Shown here piece after piece: positions 33,213 to 41,814 of a DNA stretch of 64,000 nucleotides. Position 1 is the first letter of the stretch. The number at the start of each line of letters is the position of its first letter. Made by a program: the position numbers and the translations under genes. Source of the stretch: Phocaeicola_A sp045545095 (GTDB taxonomy: Bacteria > Bacteroidota > Bacteroidia > Bacteroidales > Bacteroidaceae); contig JAZQAG010000030.1 of NCBI GenBank assembly GCA_045545095.1, positions 6,257-70,256 on the forward strand, given 5' to 3'. Below the pieces are notes generated by a model. The model did not search any database, was not told where the DNA came from, and saw only the letters and a list, made by a program, of their open reading frames with translations.

Positions 33213-34283
33213 ATGGAGAAATCAGCTAAAATATATGTAGCAGGCCATCGCGGTCTGGTGGGTTCTGCCATCTGGAAAAACCTTCAGGCCAAGGGATATA
33301 CCAACCTCGTAGGTCGTACCCATATGGAACTCGACTTGCTGGATGGGGTAGCCGTAAAGAGATTCTTTGACGAGGAACAGCCCGAATATGTCATCTTGGC
33401 TGCTGCTCATGTGGGTGGTATCATGGCCAACAATACCTATCGCGCAAACTTCATCTACGAGAACCTGCAGATTCAGCAGAATGTCATTGGAGAGAGTTTC
33501 CGTCATGGTGTGAAGAAGTTGCTCTTCTTGGGAAGCACCTGCATCTATCCTCGTGATATAGAACAGCCTATGCGGGAGGATGCACTCCTTACTTCGACTC
33601 TCGAATATACCAATGAACCTTATGCCATAGCCAAGATTGCCGGACTGAAGATGTGTGAAAGCTTCAACCTGCAATATGGTACAAACTACATTGCCGTCAT
33701 GCCGACCAACCTGTATGGTCCTAATGACAATTTCCACCTCGAGAACAGCCATGTGCTGCCTGCTATGGTGCGAAAGATACATTTGGCCAAATGCTTGAAT
33801 GAAGGTGACTGGGAAGCTGTACGCAAGGATATGGACCAACGTCCTGTAGAGGGTGTTGACGGTAAGGCTACGAAAGAGGAAATCCAGACTGTCCTGGCCA
33901 AATATGGCATCACTGCTGATGAGGTGAAACTTTGGGGTACCGGCAAACCGCTTCGCGAATTCCTTTGGAGTGAAGAGATGGCTGATGCCAGTGTCTTTGT
34001 ACTCGAACATGTAGATTTCAAGGATACCTACGAAAGCGGTTCGCGCGAAGTACGCAACTGCCACATCAATATCGGTACGGGTAAGGAGATTACCATCGGA
34101 GCTTTGGCACAGTTGATTGTAGAAGAGGTGGGCTTCAAAGGCAGACTGACCTTCGATGCTACCAAACCTGATGGTACTATGCGCAAACTCACTGATGTGA
34201 GCAAACTCCATGCTTTGGGATGGCATCATCAGATAGAGATAGAAGAGGGGGTACACCGTATGTACCAATGGTATCTCTCCTGA
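33213..34283 (+). CDS. fcl: GDP-L-fucose synthase
   Basis: 356-residue SDR epimerase/reductase that makes GDP-L-fucose from the Gmd product with NADPH. N-terminal GHRGLVGSAIW, the LAAAHVGGIMANNT block, catalytic Ser in LGSTCIYPR and YxxxK in EPYAIAKIAG; a Cys/His pair characteristic of the family is compatible with the NLYGPNDNFH region. Its stop codon is the first TGA of a reiterated TGACAAAT word that forms the terminator at 34296-34350. With gmd and manC it gives the full route to activated fucose, used by Bacteroides for capsule and glycoprotein fucosylation. Confidence 0.94.
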   Translation: MEKSAKIYVAGHRGLVGSAIWKNLQAKGYTNLVGRTHMELDLLDGVAVKRFFDEEQPEYVILAAAHVGGIMANNTYRANFIYENLQIQQNVIGESFRHGVKKLLFLGSTCIYPRDIEQPMREDALLTSTLEYTNEPYAIAKIAGLKMCESFNLQYGTNYIAVMPTNLYGPNDNFHLENSHVLPAMVRKIHLAKCLNEGDWEAVRKDMDQRPVEGVDGKATKEEIQTVLAKYGITADEVKLWGTGKPLREFLWSEEMADASVFVLEHVDFKDTYESGSREVRNCHINIGTGKEITIGALAQLIVEEVGFKGRLTFDATKPDGTMRKLTDVSKLHALGWHHQIEIEEGVHRMYQWYLS

Positions 34284-34295
34284 CAAATATACGAA

Positions 34296-34350
34296 AAATG
34301 ACAAATGATACTGCCAAATAGCTGAAAGCACACAGTATCATTTGTCATTT
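34296..34350. terminator. Bidirectional 18-bp hairpin between fcl and lysA
   Basis: 34296-34313 and 34333-34350 are perfect 18-bp inverted complements built from the word ATGACAAATGATACTG with a 19-nt loop. They are A-rich on the left and T-rich on the right, so they can terminate both convergent genes. Confidence 0.8.
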
Positions 34351-34373
34351 CATTATTATTATTTTCTCTCCCT

Positions 34374-35522
34374 TTAACCGATATATCCTTTGGGTAACTT
34401 CCGGCAATTATAGCCCGAAGCCATAATCTCTCCGTAAGCTCCGGCGCTGCGGATAGCCAGCAAATCGCCCCGTTGGCAATGGTTGAGGTCTGTAGCTTTT
34501 CCAAACACATCGGACGATTCGCAGATGGGACCAACGACATCGTATGTTTCAATATCACCTTCGGAAGTGATGTTCTCTATTTTGTGGTAAGCCTGATATA
34601 GGGCAGGACGTATGAGGTCTGTCATACCGGCATCAACGATGCAGAACTGCTTCACAGAGCCTTTCTTCACATAGAGAACGCGGGTGATGAGCGAACCGCA
34701 TTGGGCCACTACAGCACGTCCAAGCTCAAAATGGAGAGACTGCCCGGGATGAAGCTTCAGATGCTTGTGGTAAGTGGCGAAGTATTCTGCAAAGTTGGGG
34801 ATTGACTGACGGTTGGGATGCTGATAGTCAATACCCAAACCTCCGCCAACATTGATATGTTCCACGATGATATGATGCTTGACGAGCTTTTCCTGCAGCT
34901 CGTTGACACGATTGCAAAGTGCCACAAAATCTCCCATATCAAGTATCTGACTGCCTATGTGGAAATGCAGACCGACAAACTTGACATGCTCCATCTGCTC
35001 GGCCAGGTCAATCACATACTCCATATCCTCCATAGCAATGCCAAACTTGTTTTCTGCCAATCCGGTGGTGATGTTGGCATGAGTGTGTGCTCCTACATTA
35101 GGGTTGATACGGAAAGCCACTCGGGCCACTTTGCCACGTTCGGAAGCCAGTTGGTTGATGACTTCCAGTTCGGGAACAGACTCTACATTGAAACAGAATA
35201 TATCGTTCTCCAATCCTAATTCAATCTCCCAATCGCTTTTTCCGACACCGGCATAAACAACCTTCTCAGCAGGGAAACCTGCATCAAGAGCTGCTTGCAC
35301 CTCGCCACCACTGACACAGTCTGCACCCAATCCGGCTTGTCTTATGATAGAGAGTATCTCGGGATTGGCATTGGCCTTGACGGCATAGTGTACATGAAAG
35401 TTGGAATATTTGCCAGACTCCCGGCAAATGGTGTCAAGTGTATTGCGCAAGAGCGCTGTATCGTAGTAGTAGAACGGAGTCTGTATCTGCTGGAAACGTT
35501 CTACGGGAAATGTTCCTTTCAT
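34374..35522 (-). CDS. lysA: Diaminopimelate decarboxylase
   Basis: 382-residue PLP enzyme of the alanine racemase-like fold III group; it decarboxylates meso-diaminopimelate to L-lysine. Seen are the PLP lysine in HYAVKANANPEIL, the FVGLHFHIGSQ block, VGGGLGIDY, the phosphate-binding ELGRAVVAQCG and the partner-subunit motif GPICESSDVF. It is the last gene of the purU-his-ftsE-lysC-lysA series, 162 nt after lysC with a hairpin between them. Confidence 0.94.
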   Translation of the reverse strand: MKGTFPVERFQQIQTPFYYYDTALLRNTLDTICRESGKYSNFHVHYAVKANANPEILSIIRQAGLGADCVSGGEVQAALDAGFPAEKVVYAGVGKSDWEIELGLENDIFCFNVESVPELEVINQLASERGKVARVAFRINPNVGAHTHANITTGLAENKFGIAMEDMEYVIDLAEQMEHVKFVGLHFHIGSQILDMGDFVALCNRVNELQEKLVKHHIIVEHINVGGGLGIDYQHPNRQSIPNFAEYFATYHKHLKLHPGQSLHFELGRAVVAQCGSLITRVLYVKKGSVKQFCIVDAGMTDLIRPALYQAYHKIENITSEGDIETYDVVGPICESSDVFGKATDLNHCQRGDLLAIRSAGAYGEIMASGYNCRKLPKGYIG

Positions 35523-35630
35523 CTCTGATAAATGTGTGTATGGTTATTTCCTTCTTTCTTTCTTCAATAAAGACAAACGGACTGTCCCTACCGGCCATAC
35601 CGGAAAGGCTAATCCTTGTTTATACCAATA

Positions 35631-35668
35631 TTGCGTAGCCGGGATGCCTTGGAATCACAGCTACGCAA
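35631..35668 (-). terminator. Hairpin between lysC and lysA
   Basis: TTGCGTAGC (35631-35639) pairs perfectly with GCTACGCAA (35660-35668). No T-run follows on the minus strand, so it may be a partial terminator or processing site. Confidence 0.4.
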
Positions 35669-35684
35669 CAAAGGGGGGTACCTG

Positions 35685-37007
35685 TTACTTGTTATGGTTG
35701 AACAGAGTGTCACTAAGACTTTGCAGTGCACGCTTCTTGTCCTCTTCGCGGATGAGGAACGAGATGTTGTAGTTGCTGCCACCATAGGAAACCATACGGA
35801 CGGGTATATCCTTCAATGCCTTCATGGCAAGTGTCTCGAAGCCGATATTTTCCCAAGTGAGGTCGCCTACTACGCAGATGATACACATACCTTCATCAAC
35901 GGTGACAGTACCATACTTCTTGAGGTCTGCAATGATTTCTGCCAAATGCTTGGTGTTGTCGATAGACATACTGACACCAACCTCTGATGTACATACCATG
36001 TCGATAGAGGTCTGATAGCTTTCGAATATCTCGAATACCTTGCGCAAGAATCCATGAGCCAACAACATGCGGCTGGACTTGATTTTGATGGCAGTAATGT
36101 TCTCCTTAGCAGCCACAGCTTTAATCTTGCCATGTTCGGTATTATTGGAAATCATGGTTCCTGGAGCTGTCGGGTCCATGGTATTGAGCAACCTTACGGG
36201 TATATTGGCAAACTTGGCAGGCTGGATACAGGTAGGGTGGAGTATCTTGGCACCAAAGTAGGCCAACTCTGCAGCCTCGTCAAAGTTGAGTTGGCGGACT
36301 GGTGATGTATGGTCAACAATACGGGGGTCATTGTCGTGCATACCATCGATGTCTGTCCATATCTGAATCTCTGTAGCATCTACGGCTGCACCGATAAGAG
36401 ATGCAGTATAGTCACTGCCACCACGTTGCAGGTTGTCAATCTCGCCATAAGCATTGCGGCAGATGAATCCTTGGGTGATATAGATATCAGCATCGGGATA
36501 CTTTTGGAGCTGGACAGCCAGTTTCTCGCGGATATATACAGGGTCCGGCTCGGCATTCTTGTCGGTACGCATATATTCAAGAGCCGGTATAAGTACGGCA
36601 TTGATACCTTGTTCCTGCAAGTAGTTGGTCATCATATTGGTGGACATCAATTCACCTTGAGCCAAAATGACCTTTTCCTCAAACAGGGTGAAAATATCTT
36701 TTGTAAAGGCACGAATACCTGCAAATATGTTATCCAGCACTTCTCGTGTCTTCTGGCGGTATTCTTCGGTGGTGAAAAGCTCTTTCAGATGTTGTTTGTA
36801 CTTCTGTTCCAACTTGTTGATGACATCGTTGGCACCATCGGGATTCTTCTTGTAGAGGTAGTCCGATATTTCTACCAATGTATTGGTGGTTCCCGACATG
36901 GCAGAGAGTACTACAATCTTCTTTTCGCCATCAGTTATCAATTTGGCTACATCCTGCATCCGTTGGGGGCTTCCCACAGATGTTCCTCCAAACTTTAATA
37001 CTTTCAT
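35685..37007 (-). CDS. lysC: Aspartate kinase (monofunctional)
   Basis: 440 residues. It phosphorylates L-aspartate, the entry step to lysine, threonine and methionine. The N-terminal MKVLKFGGTSVGSPQRM is the kinase signature; GGSDYTASLIGAAVDA binds substrate, and WTDIDGMHDNDPRIV is the ATP/metal loop. Residues about 300-440 form two ACT-like domains (ITAIKIKSSRM, MCIICVVGDLTWEN) for allosteric control, probably by lysine given the neighbouring lysA. The length shows there is no fused homoserine dehydrogenase. Confidence 0.94.
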   Translation of the reverse strand: MKVLKFGGTSVGSPQRMQDVAKLITDGEKKIVVLSAMSGTTNTLVEISDYLYKKNPDGANDVINKLEQKYKQHLKELFTTEEYRQKTREVLDNIFAGIRAFTKDIFTLFEEKVILAQGELMSTNMMTNYLQEQGINAVLIPALEYMRTDKNAEPDPVYIREKLAVQLQKYPDADIYITQGFICRNAYGEIDNLQRGGSDYTASLIGAAVDATEIQIWTDIDGMHDNDPRIVDHTSPVRQLNFDEAAELAYFGAKILHPTCIQPAKFANIPVRLLNTMDPTAPGTMISNNTEHGKIKAVAAKENITAIKIKSSRMLLAHGFLRKVFEIFESYQTSIDMVCTSEVGVSMSIDNTKHLAEIIADLKKYGTVTVDEGMCIICVVGDLTWENIGFETLAMKALKDIPVRMVSYGGSNYNISFLIREEDKKRALQSLSDTLFNHNK

Positions 37008-37031
37008 TTTCTTTCTTTACTGTGTATGTTA

Positions 37032-37823
37032 TTATTGTTCTTTTTCTTCTTCTTCTTCTTCTTCTGCTGCTGCTGCAACTGCTAATTCAGCATCTTCATT
37101 TGTGATAGGGGAGGCGGCAGGTTTGCTTTCACCCTGTATGACCTCTTCCAGCCGGTGATTCACGCAACGATATACGATACCCGGATATTCTTCCAACAAT
37201 TGCATGTTGTGGGTTGTCATCACAACAGCTGTTCCGCGAGTAGAAATGTCGCGGAGCAATTCTACGATATGATGACCTGTCTCGGCATCGAGGTTTCCAG
37301 TCGGTTCATCAGCCAGAATAATGGAGGGGTTGTTCAACAAAGCGCGTGCAATGACTATACGCTGCTGCTCGCCACCTGAAAGTTCGTGGGGGAACTTGTA
37401 TCCTTTGGTGGACATGCCCACCATCTCCAGAACTTCGGCTATACGTTCAAGTCGTGCAAGCTTGTTTTTCCATCCGGTAGCTTGCAGGACAAATTCAAGA
37501 TTGTCTGTTACGGTACGGTCTGTCAGCAACTGGAAGTCCTGAAAGACGATACCCAACTTGCGACGAAGGGCAGGGATATGTTTGCGTTTGATGTGCCGCA
37601 TATCATAGCTTAACACTGATGCTTCGCCATCTTGAATATCCAGTTCGGCATAGAAGGTCTTGAACAAAGTTGTCTTGCCAGATCCGACTTTGCCCACCAG
37701 ATAGACAAACTCACCGGCATCCAAATGGAAATCAACCTCTTCAAGAATGCATTGTTCCTTTTGGTATATGCTGACGTTCCGATAGTCAATCAGGTGGCTG
37801 GAGATATGTTCCGACTTACTCAT
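37032..37823 (-). CDS. ftsE: Cell division ABC transporter ATPase FtsE
   Basis: 263 residues. Walker A GKVGSGKTTLF, Q-loop FQDFQLL, signature LSGGEQQR, Walker B IILADEPTGNLD and a terminal switch His (TTHNMQ) are all present. FtsE with membrane partner FtsX controls peptidoglycan hydrolases at division; ftsX is not adjacent here. Normal FtsE is about 220-230 residues; this one has a tail of about 30 residues ending in AAAA and seven Glu, encoded by a pure GCA/GAA trinucleotide run that could change length by slippage. It starts 13 nt after hisIE. Confidence 0.88.
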   Translation of the reverse strand: MSKSEHISSHLIDYRNVSIYQKEQCILEEVDFHLDAGEFVYLVGKVGSGKTTLFKTFYAELDIQDGEASVLSYDMRHIKRKHIPALRRKLGIVFQDFQLLTDRTVTDNLEFVLQATGWKNKLARLERIAEVLEMVGMSTKGYKFPHELSGGEQQRIVIARALLNNPSIILADEPTGNLDAETGHHIVELLRDISTRGTAVVMTTHNMQLLEEYPGIVYRCVNHRLEEVIQGESKPAASPITNEDAELAVAAAAEEEEEEEKEQ

Positions 37824-37836
37824 AGGGAGAAGATGC

Positions 37837-38430
37837 TTATTTATGTCTTTTCTTCAATTCGCTTGCAAGGTCCTCAATACGCATGCCTTTGCTGGTAAGC
37901 AGTACGATAAGGTGGTATATCATATCTGATGCTTCGTAAATAAGGCGGTCATCGGTACCGTTAGTAGCTTCGATAACTGTTTCTACAGCCTCTTCACCCA
38001 CTTTCTGTGCCATGCGGTTGATGCCTGATTGAAAGAGAGAGGTGGTGTATGAACCTTCAGGCATCTCTTCATACCGTTTGGCAATAAAATCCTGAAGATA
38101 GCTGAGGAACATGATTGGCTCATCGTTCACTTCCCCCCAACAAGTGTCTGTACCTGTATGACATACCGGACCGACGGGATTCACCTTGATGAGTAATGTG
38201 TCACGGTCACAATCTTCCTTGATGGAAACCACATTGAGGAAGTTGCCGCTCTCTTCACCTTTGGTCCAAAGTCTTCCTTTTGTACGGCTGTAAAAGGTCA
38301 CCTTACCCGTCTCTATGGTTTTGTCCAATGCTTCTTGGTTCATGAAGCCGAGCATCAATACTTTCTTTGTATAATTATCTTGAATAATGGCGGGTACAAG
38401 TCCACCCATCTTATCAAAGTCCAATTCCAT
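37837..38430 (-). CDS. hisIE: Bifunctional phosphoribosyl-AMP cyclohydrolase / phosphoribosyl-ATP pyrophosphatase
   Basis: 197 residues from the ATG at 38430; the frame is open to 38460, but 38430 (MELDFDKMGGLVPAIIQD) gives the usual N-terminus. The first half (HisI) opens the adenine ring, with TGKVTFYSRTKGRLWTKGE and the zinc cysteines in CDRDTLL and GPVCHTGTDTCW. The second half (HisE) removes pyrophosphate, with the MazG-like motif GEEAVETVIEA and YEASDMIYHLIVLL. Steps 2 and 3 of histidine synthesis. It follows hisF by 48 nt. Confidence 0.94.
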   Translation of the reverse strand: MELDFDKMGGLVPAIIQDNYTKKVLMLGFMNQEALDKTIETGKVTFYSRTKGRLWTKGEESGNFLNVVSIKEDCDRDTLLIKVNPVGPVCHTGTDTCWGEVNDEPIMFLSYLQDFIAKRYEEMPEGSYTTSLFQSGINRMAQKVGEEAVETVIEATNGTDDRLIYEASDMIYHLIVLLTSKGMRIEDLASELKKRHK

Positions 38431-38478
38431 ATGGTTGTTCTGTAATTTATGATTGTTCAACTGACTAAATCCTTCTGA

Positions 38479-39234
38479 TTATTTCCTTACACTTATTCCT
38501 TGGGCACAAAGGTACGACTTTAATTCGGGAATACCTATTTCTCCGAAGTGAAAAACACTGGCTGCCAATGCTGCATCAGCTTTTCCTACCGTAAAAGCAT
38601 CTCGGAAGTGCTCCATAGCGCCTGCTCCACCAGATGCAATGACGGGAATAGACACTTCGGATGAGAGACGTGCAAGTGCCTCGTTGGCAAAACCGGTCTT
38701 CACTCCATCATGGTTCATACTGGTAAAAAGTATTTCGCCTGCACCTCGTTCACACACTTCGCGTCCCCAATCAAAGAGGTTGTGTCCGGTTGCTATACGT
38801 CCGCCATTGAGGTAGCACTCCCATCCCGATTCTGTCTGCTTGGCATCAATGGCTACTACGCAAACCTGACTGCCAAAATGGCTTGCTATTTCATCAATCA
38901 GTTCCGGACGGCGAAGAGCAGCAGAGTTGATGCTTACCTTGTCGGCACCCGCATTGAGGAGACGTTCCACATCGCTCAATTCATTGATGCCACCGCCTAC
39001 GGTAAAAGGTATATTGATGGTGGCTGCTATCCGACGGACAAGGTCGGTGAAGGTCTTCCGGCCTTCGTGACTGGCTGTAATGTCCAGATAGACCAATTCA
39101 TCTGCTCCTTGGTCACTATATGCTTTGCCCAACTCAACAGGGTCGCCAGCACTGCGAAGGTTTACAAAGTTTGTTCCTTTTACAGTCTGGCCGTCCTTAA
39201 TATCCAGGCAGGGTATAATTCTTTTTGCTAACAC
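38479..39234 (-). CDS. hisF: Imidazole glycerol phosphate synthase, cyclase subunit
   Basis: 251-residue (beta/alpha)8 barrel that uses ammonia from HisH to form imidazole glycerol phosphate and AICAR. The start LAKRIIPCLDIKDGQTVKG carries catalytic D11; D130-region AIDAKQTESGWECY and the phosphate-binding GGGINELSDVERLL and ASGGAGAMEHF loops are intact. Partner of HisH (40031-40627). Confidence 0.95.
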   Translation of the reverse strand: MLAKRIIPCLDIKDGQTVKGTNFVNLRSAGDPVELGKAYSDQGADELVYLDITASHEGRKTFTDLVRRIAATINIPFTVGGGINELSDVERLLNAGADKVSINSAALRRPELIDEIASHFGSQVCVVAIDAKQTESGWECYLNGGRIATGHNLFDWGREVCERGAGEILFTSMNHDGVKTGFANEALARLSSEVSIPVIASGGAGAMEHFRDAFTVGKADAALAASVFHFGEIGIPELKSYLCAQGISVRK

Positions 39235-39308
39235 GTGTTGCGCTTTTATGAATGATTAATCGAATAGATTCTTTACACTCTTTATTTAATTTTTTTCTCT
39301 TTACTTCT

Positions 39309-40034
39309 TTATGGCTGAACGAATGCGGCCAACTCCTTGAGAGTGAAACGGCCTTCGTAAAGTGCCTTGCCAAACACAACGGCAGGGATGCCGGCTTCGT
39401 TGAGCTGGTGGAGGTCATCCAATGAACTGACACCACCGCTGGCAATAAGATGAAGGGTGGGGTAGGCTGTCATAATTTCTTTATAGAGACTGATGGATGG
39501 CCCCTGTAACATACCATCTTTATGGATGTCGGTACACAATACATTCTTTACCCCTTGGGCAATATATTCACCAAGGTAGGGAAGCAATTCTTGTTTACTC
39601 TCTTCTTGCCAACCATTGACAGAGATGAAGCCATCTCGCGTGTCGGCTCCAAGTATCATCTTGTCGCCACCATATTGCTGTAACCATTTAAGAAACAGCT
39701 CAGGTTGCTGGCTGGCTATACTGCCTACCGTAACCATTTTAGCACCATTGTCGAATGCTATGCGAAGGTCATCATCACTTTTTATGCCACCGCCAAAGTC
39801 TATAACTAACGAAGTGCGTGTGGCAATACGTTCCAAAACGCGATGATTTATCACATGTTTGGACTTGGCGCCATCAAGGTCAACCACATGCAGGCGACGA
39901 AGACCGTATGACTCTATCTCGAGAGCTACCTCCAAAGGGTCTTCGTTGTAAACTTTTGTAGTGGCATAGTCACCTTTAGTCAGGCGTACACACTTGCCGT
40001 CTATGATATCAATGGCAGGAATGAGTTCAATCAT
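39309..40034 (-). CDS. hisA: ProFAR isomerase (1-(5-phosphoribosyl)-5-[(5-phosphoribosylamino)methylideneamino]imidazole-4-carboxamide isomerase)
   Basis: 241-residue (beta/alpha)8 barrel, homologous to hisF, that isomerises ProFAR to PRFAR. The opening MIELIPAIDIIDGKCVRLTK has the catalytic aspartate; phosphate loops DFGGGIKSDDDLR and IASGGVSSLDDL are present, and the second catalytic Asp is in CTDIHKDGMLQG. It overlaps hisH by 4 nt and is 74 nt from hisF. Confidence 0.95.
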   Translation of the reverse strand: MIELIPAIDIIDGKCVRLTKGDYATTKVYNEDPLEVALEIESYGLRRLHVVDLDGAKSKHVINHRVLERIATRTSLVIDFGGGIKSDDDLRIAFDNGAKMVTVGSIASQQPELFLKWLQQYGGDKMILGADTRDGFISVNGWQEESKQELLPYLGEYIAQGVKNVLCTDIHKDGMLQGPSISLYKEIMTAYPTLHLIASGGVSSLDDLHQLNEAGIPAVVFGKALYEGRFTLKELAAFVQP

Positions 40035-40627
40035 CTCTCTATCTCTAAAAAGTTTTTTAATATACGTTCGCCCACCTGACCACTCTTTTCTGGATGAAAT
40101 TGGGTTGCATAGAAGTTATCACGATGCAAGGCTGAACTGTAAGGACGGGTATATTCTGTACAGGCAGCTGTATGTTCATTCATAGGAACGTAGTAACTGT
40201 GTACGAAATATACATATTCCGGTTGATGGAATCCTTTGAAAAGTTGGCTACGTGTATCTACGATTGTATTCCAGCCCATTTGAGGAACTTTATCTTCGTG
40301 TCGTAGTGGAGTGAACCGTTTTACTTTGGCATCAAATATGCCCAAGCATTCCGTATCCCCTTCTTCGGAGTGGCTGCACATGAGTTGCATACCTATGCAG
40401 ATACCCAATACCGGTTGACGCAATGAACGGATCACTTCATCCAACCGGTGTTCGCGCAGATAGTTCATCGTACTGCTGGCTTCTCCTTGACCGGGAAAAA
40501 TGACACGGTCGGCAGCCATCAACTTTTCGGGGTCATCAGTCACAAGCGGTTCTATCCCCAAACGGTGCATGGCATTGATGACCGAACAGATATTACCTGC
40601 GTTGTATTTTACGATAGCTACGTTCAT
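40031..40627 (-). CDS. hisH: Imidazole glycerol phosphate synthase, glutaminase subunit
   Basis: 198-residue class I glutamine amidotransferase that supplies ammonia to HisF. Nucleophile C77 in GICIGMQLMC, and the His/Glu pair in ATQFHPEKSG; the glycine loop PGQGEASS that shapes the oxyanion hole is at about 45-52. It starts 3 nt after purU ends and overlaps hisA by 4 nt, so translation is likely coupled. Confidence 0.95.
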   Translation of the reverse strand: MNVAIVKYNAGNICSVINAMHRLGIEPLVTDDPEKLMAADRVIFPGQGEASSTMNYLREHRLDEVIRSLRQPVLGICIGMQLMCSHSEEGDTECLGIFDAKVKRFTPLRHEDKVPQMGWNTIVDTRSQLFKGFHQPEYVYFVHSYYVPMNEHTAACTEYTRPYSSALHRDNFYATQFHPEKSGQVGERILKNFLEIER

Positions 40628-40630
40628 CTC

Positions 40631-41488
40631 TTAATTGAAAAGTACAGTTTTGTTCTTATAAGCTAATACTTTACGCTCAATATGCTTTTGTACGGCATGC
40701 GAAAGTACAATCTTCTCCAAGTCTTTACCCTTGTTGACCAGGTCTTGGGGAGTATCCTTGTGGGTGATACGTACCACATCCTGTTCAATGATTGGACCTG
40801 CATCCAATTCATTGGTCACATAATGGCTGGTAGCACCGATAATCTTGACACCACGCTCGAAAGCCTGATGATATGGCTTGGCACCAACAAAGGCAGGCAA
40901 GAATGAGTGGTGGATGTTGATGATACGATTGGGATATTCCGCAATCATACGCTCGGAAATCACTTGCATGTAACGTGCCAAAACGATAAAGTCCACATTC
41001 AGTTCGCGCAACAGTTCCATTTCTGCCTTTTCCTGTTCCAACTTGTTCTCTTTGGTAATGGGGAATACCCGATATGGAATACCAAAACGTTCTGCCGCCG
41101 CCTGCATATCGGGATGGTTACTTATAATAATAGGTATTTCAACATCCCATTCGCCGGCTGTATAGCGTGCCAACATGTCGTACAGACAATGGCTCATCTT
41201 GCTGACAAATATGGCCATACGAGGTTTCTCATCGCTGAAATAGAGACGTATATACATGTCATATTTCTTCACGTAAAGTGTATTGAAGTAGTCTTGTATC
41301 TTGTCACGTGGAATCATGAAACCTTCCAACTCCCATTCTATACGGGCAAAGAAGACATTCTCCATGCGATCTACAAACTGGTCTATATATACTATATTGC
41401 CACCATTGATGGTGATGAAGTTACTGATTTCGGCCAAGATTCCAGGACGGTCAGGGCAGTACATCAGCAGTTTGGCAGTAGTTTTCAT
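40631..41488 (-). CDS. purU: Formyltetrahydrofolate deformylase
   Basis: 285 residues. It hydrolyses 10-formyltetrahydrofolate to formate and tetrahydrofolate, balancing one-carbon pools and feeding formate to PurT. An N-terminal ACT domain (LLMYCPDRPGILAEISNFI) senses ligands, and the GART-like catalytic domain has NIHHSFLPAFVGAKPYHQA and TNELDAGPIIEQ, with the catalytic Asn/His/Asp of the family. First gene of the operon; the link to histidine may be one-carbon and AICAR metabolism. A TATCTTTG -7 box lies at 41546-41553. Confidence 0.93.
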   Translation of the reverse strand: MKTTAKLLMYCPDRPGILAEISNFITINGGNIVYIDQFVDRMENVFFARIEWELEGFMIPRDKIQDYFNTLYVKKYDMYIRLYFSDEKPRMAIFVSKMSHCLYDMLARYTAGEWDVEIPIIISNHPDMQAAAERFGIPYRVFPITKENKLEQEKAEMELLRELNVDFIVLARYMQVISERMIAEYPNRIINIHHSFLPAFVGAKPYHQAFERGVKIIGATSHYVTNELDAGPIIEQDVVRITHKDTPQDLVNKGKDLEKIVLSHAVQKHIERKVLAYKNKTVLFN

Positions 41489-41545
41489 CTTTAATTGTTT
41501 CGTTATATTCGATAAACTAATCCTTTTTTTTCAATTTTCAGGGCG

Positions 41546-41553
41546 CAAAGATA
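41546..41553 (-). promoter_or_regulatory. -7 box of the purU-his-lys operon
   Basis: Minus strand TATCTTTG, full consensus, about 58 nt before purU; no clear -33 box. Confidence 0.5.
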
Positions 41554-41757
41554 GCAATTTATTACGAAAATAACTAATTTCGTGACAATAAGTTTAAGAT
41601 GTGGTCGATAATACATCTCAAAGTGAAGCCTTTTTCGCTTTTTCTTGTTCTGATGTGAACTATATGTATTGGAAAAGGCAACTATTTAGACAATCTGACG
41701 ATAACCAGACTAATAATCGTATGTATATGATATCATCATCTGTGTTAAGTGCAAAAT
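41554..41757. other. Gene-free stretch between purU promoter and rpiB terminator
   Basis: Nothing coding is seen. ATTACGAAAA and a nearby TTTCGTGA give a short inverted repeat; the rest is AT-rich without recognisable sites. Confidence 0.4.
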
Positions 41758-41794
41758 AAAAGGGTGTGCAAAAATATAGAATGCACACCCTTTT
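41758..41794 (-). terminator. Terminator of the arabinose operon (after rpiB)
   Basis: AAAAGGGTGTGC (41758-41769) pairs perfectly with GCACACCCTTTT (41783-41794) around a 13-nt loop: 12 bp with T-runs on either strand. Confidence 0.88.
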
Positions 41795-41814
41795 AATTAT
41801 AAAGATATTGTTTG

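Noticed and set aside
36309..36998. 229-codon plus-strand frame opposite lysC.
   Set aside because: The aspartate kinase on the minus strand explains the region; no start signal or motif on the plus strand.
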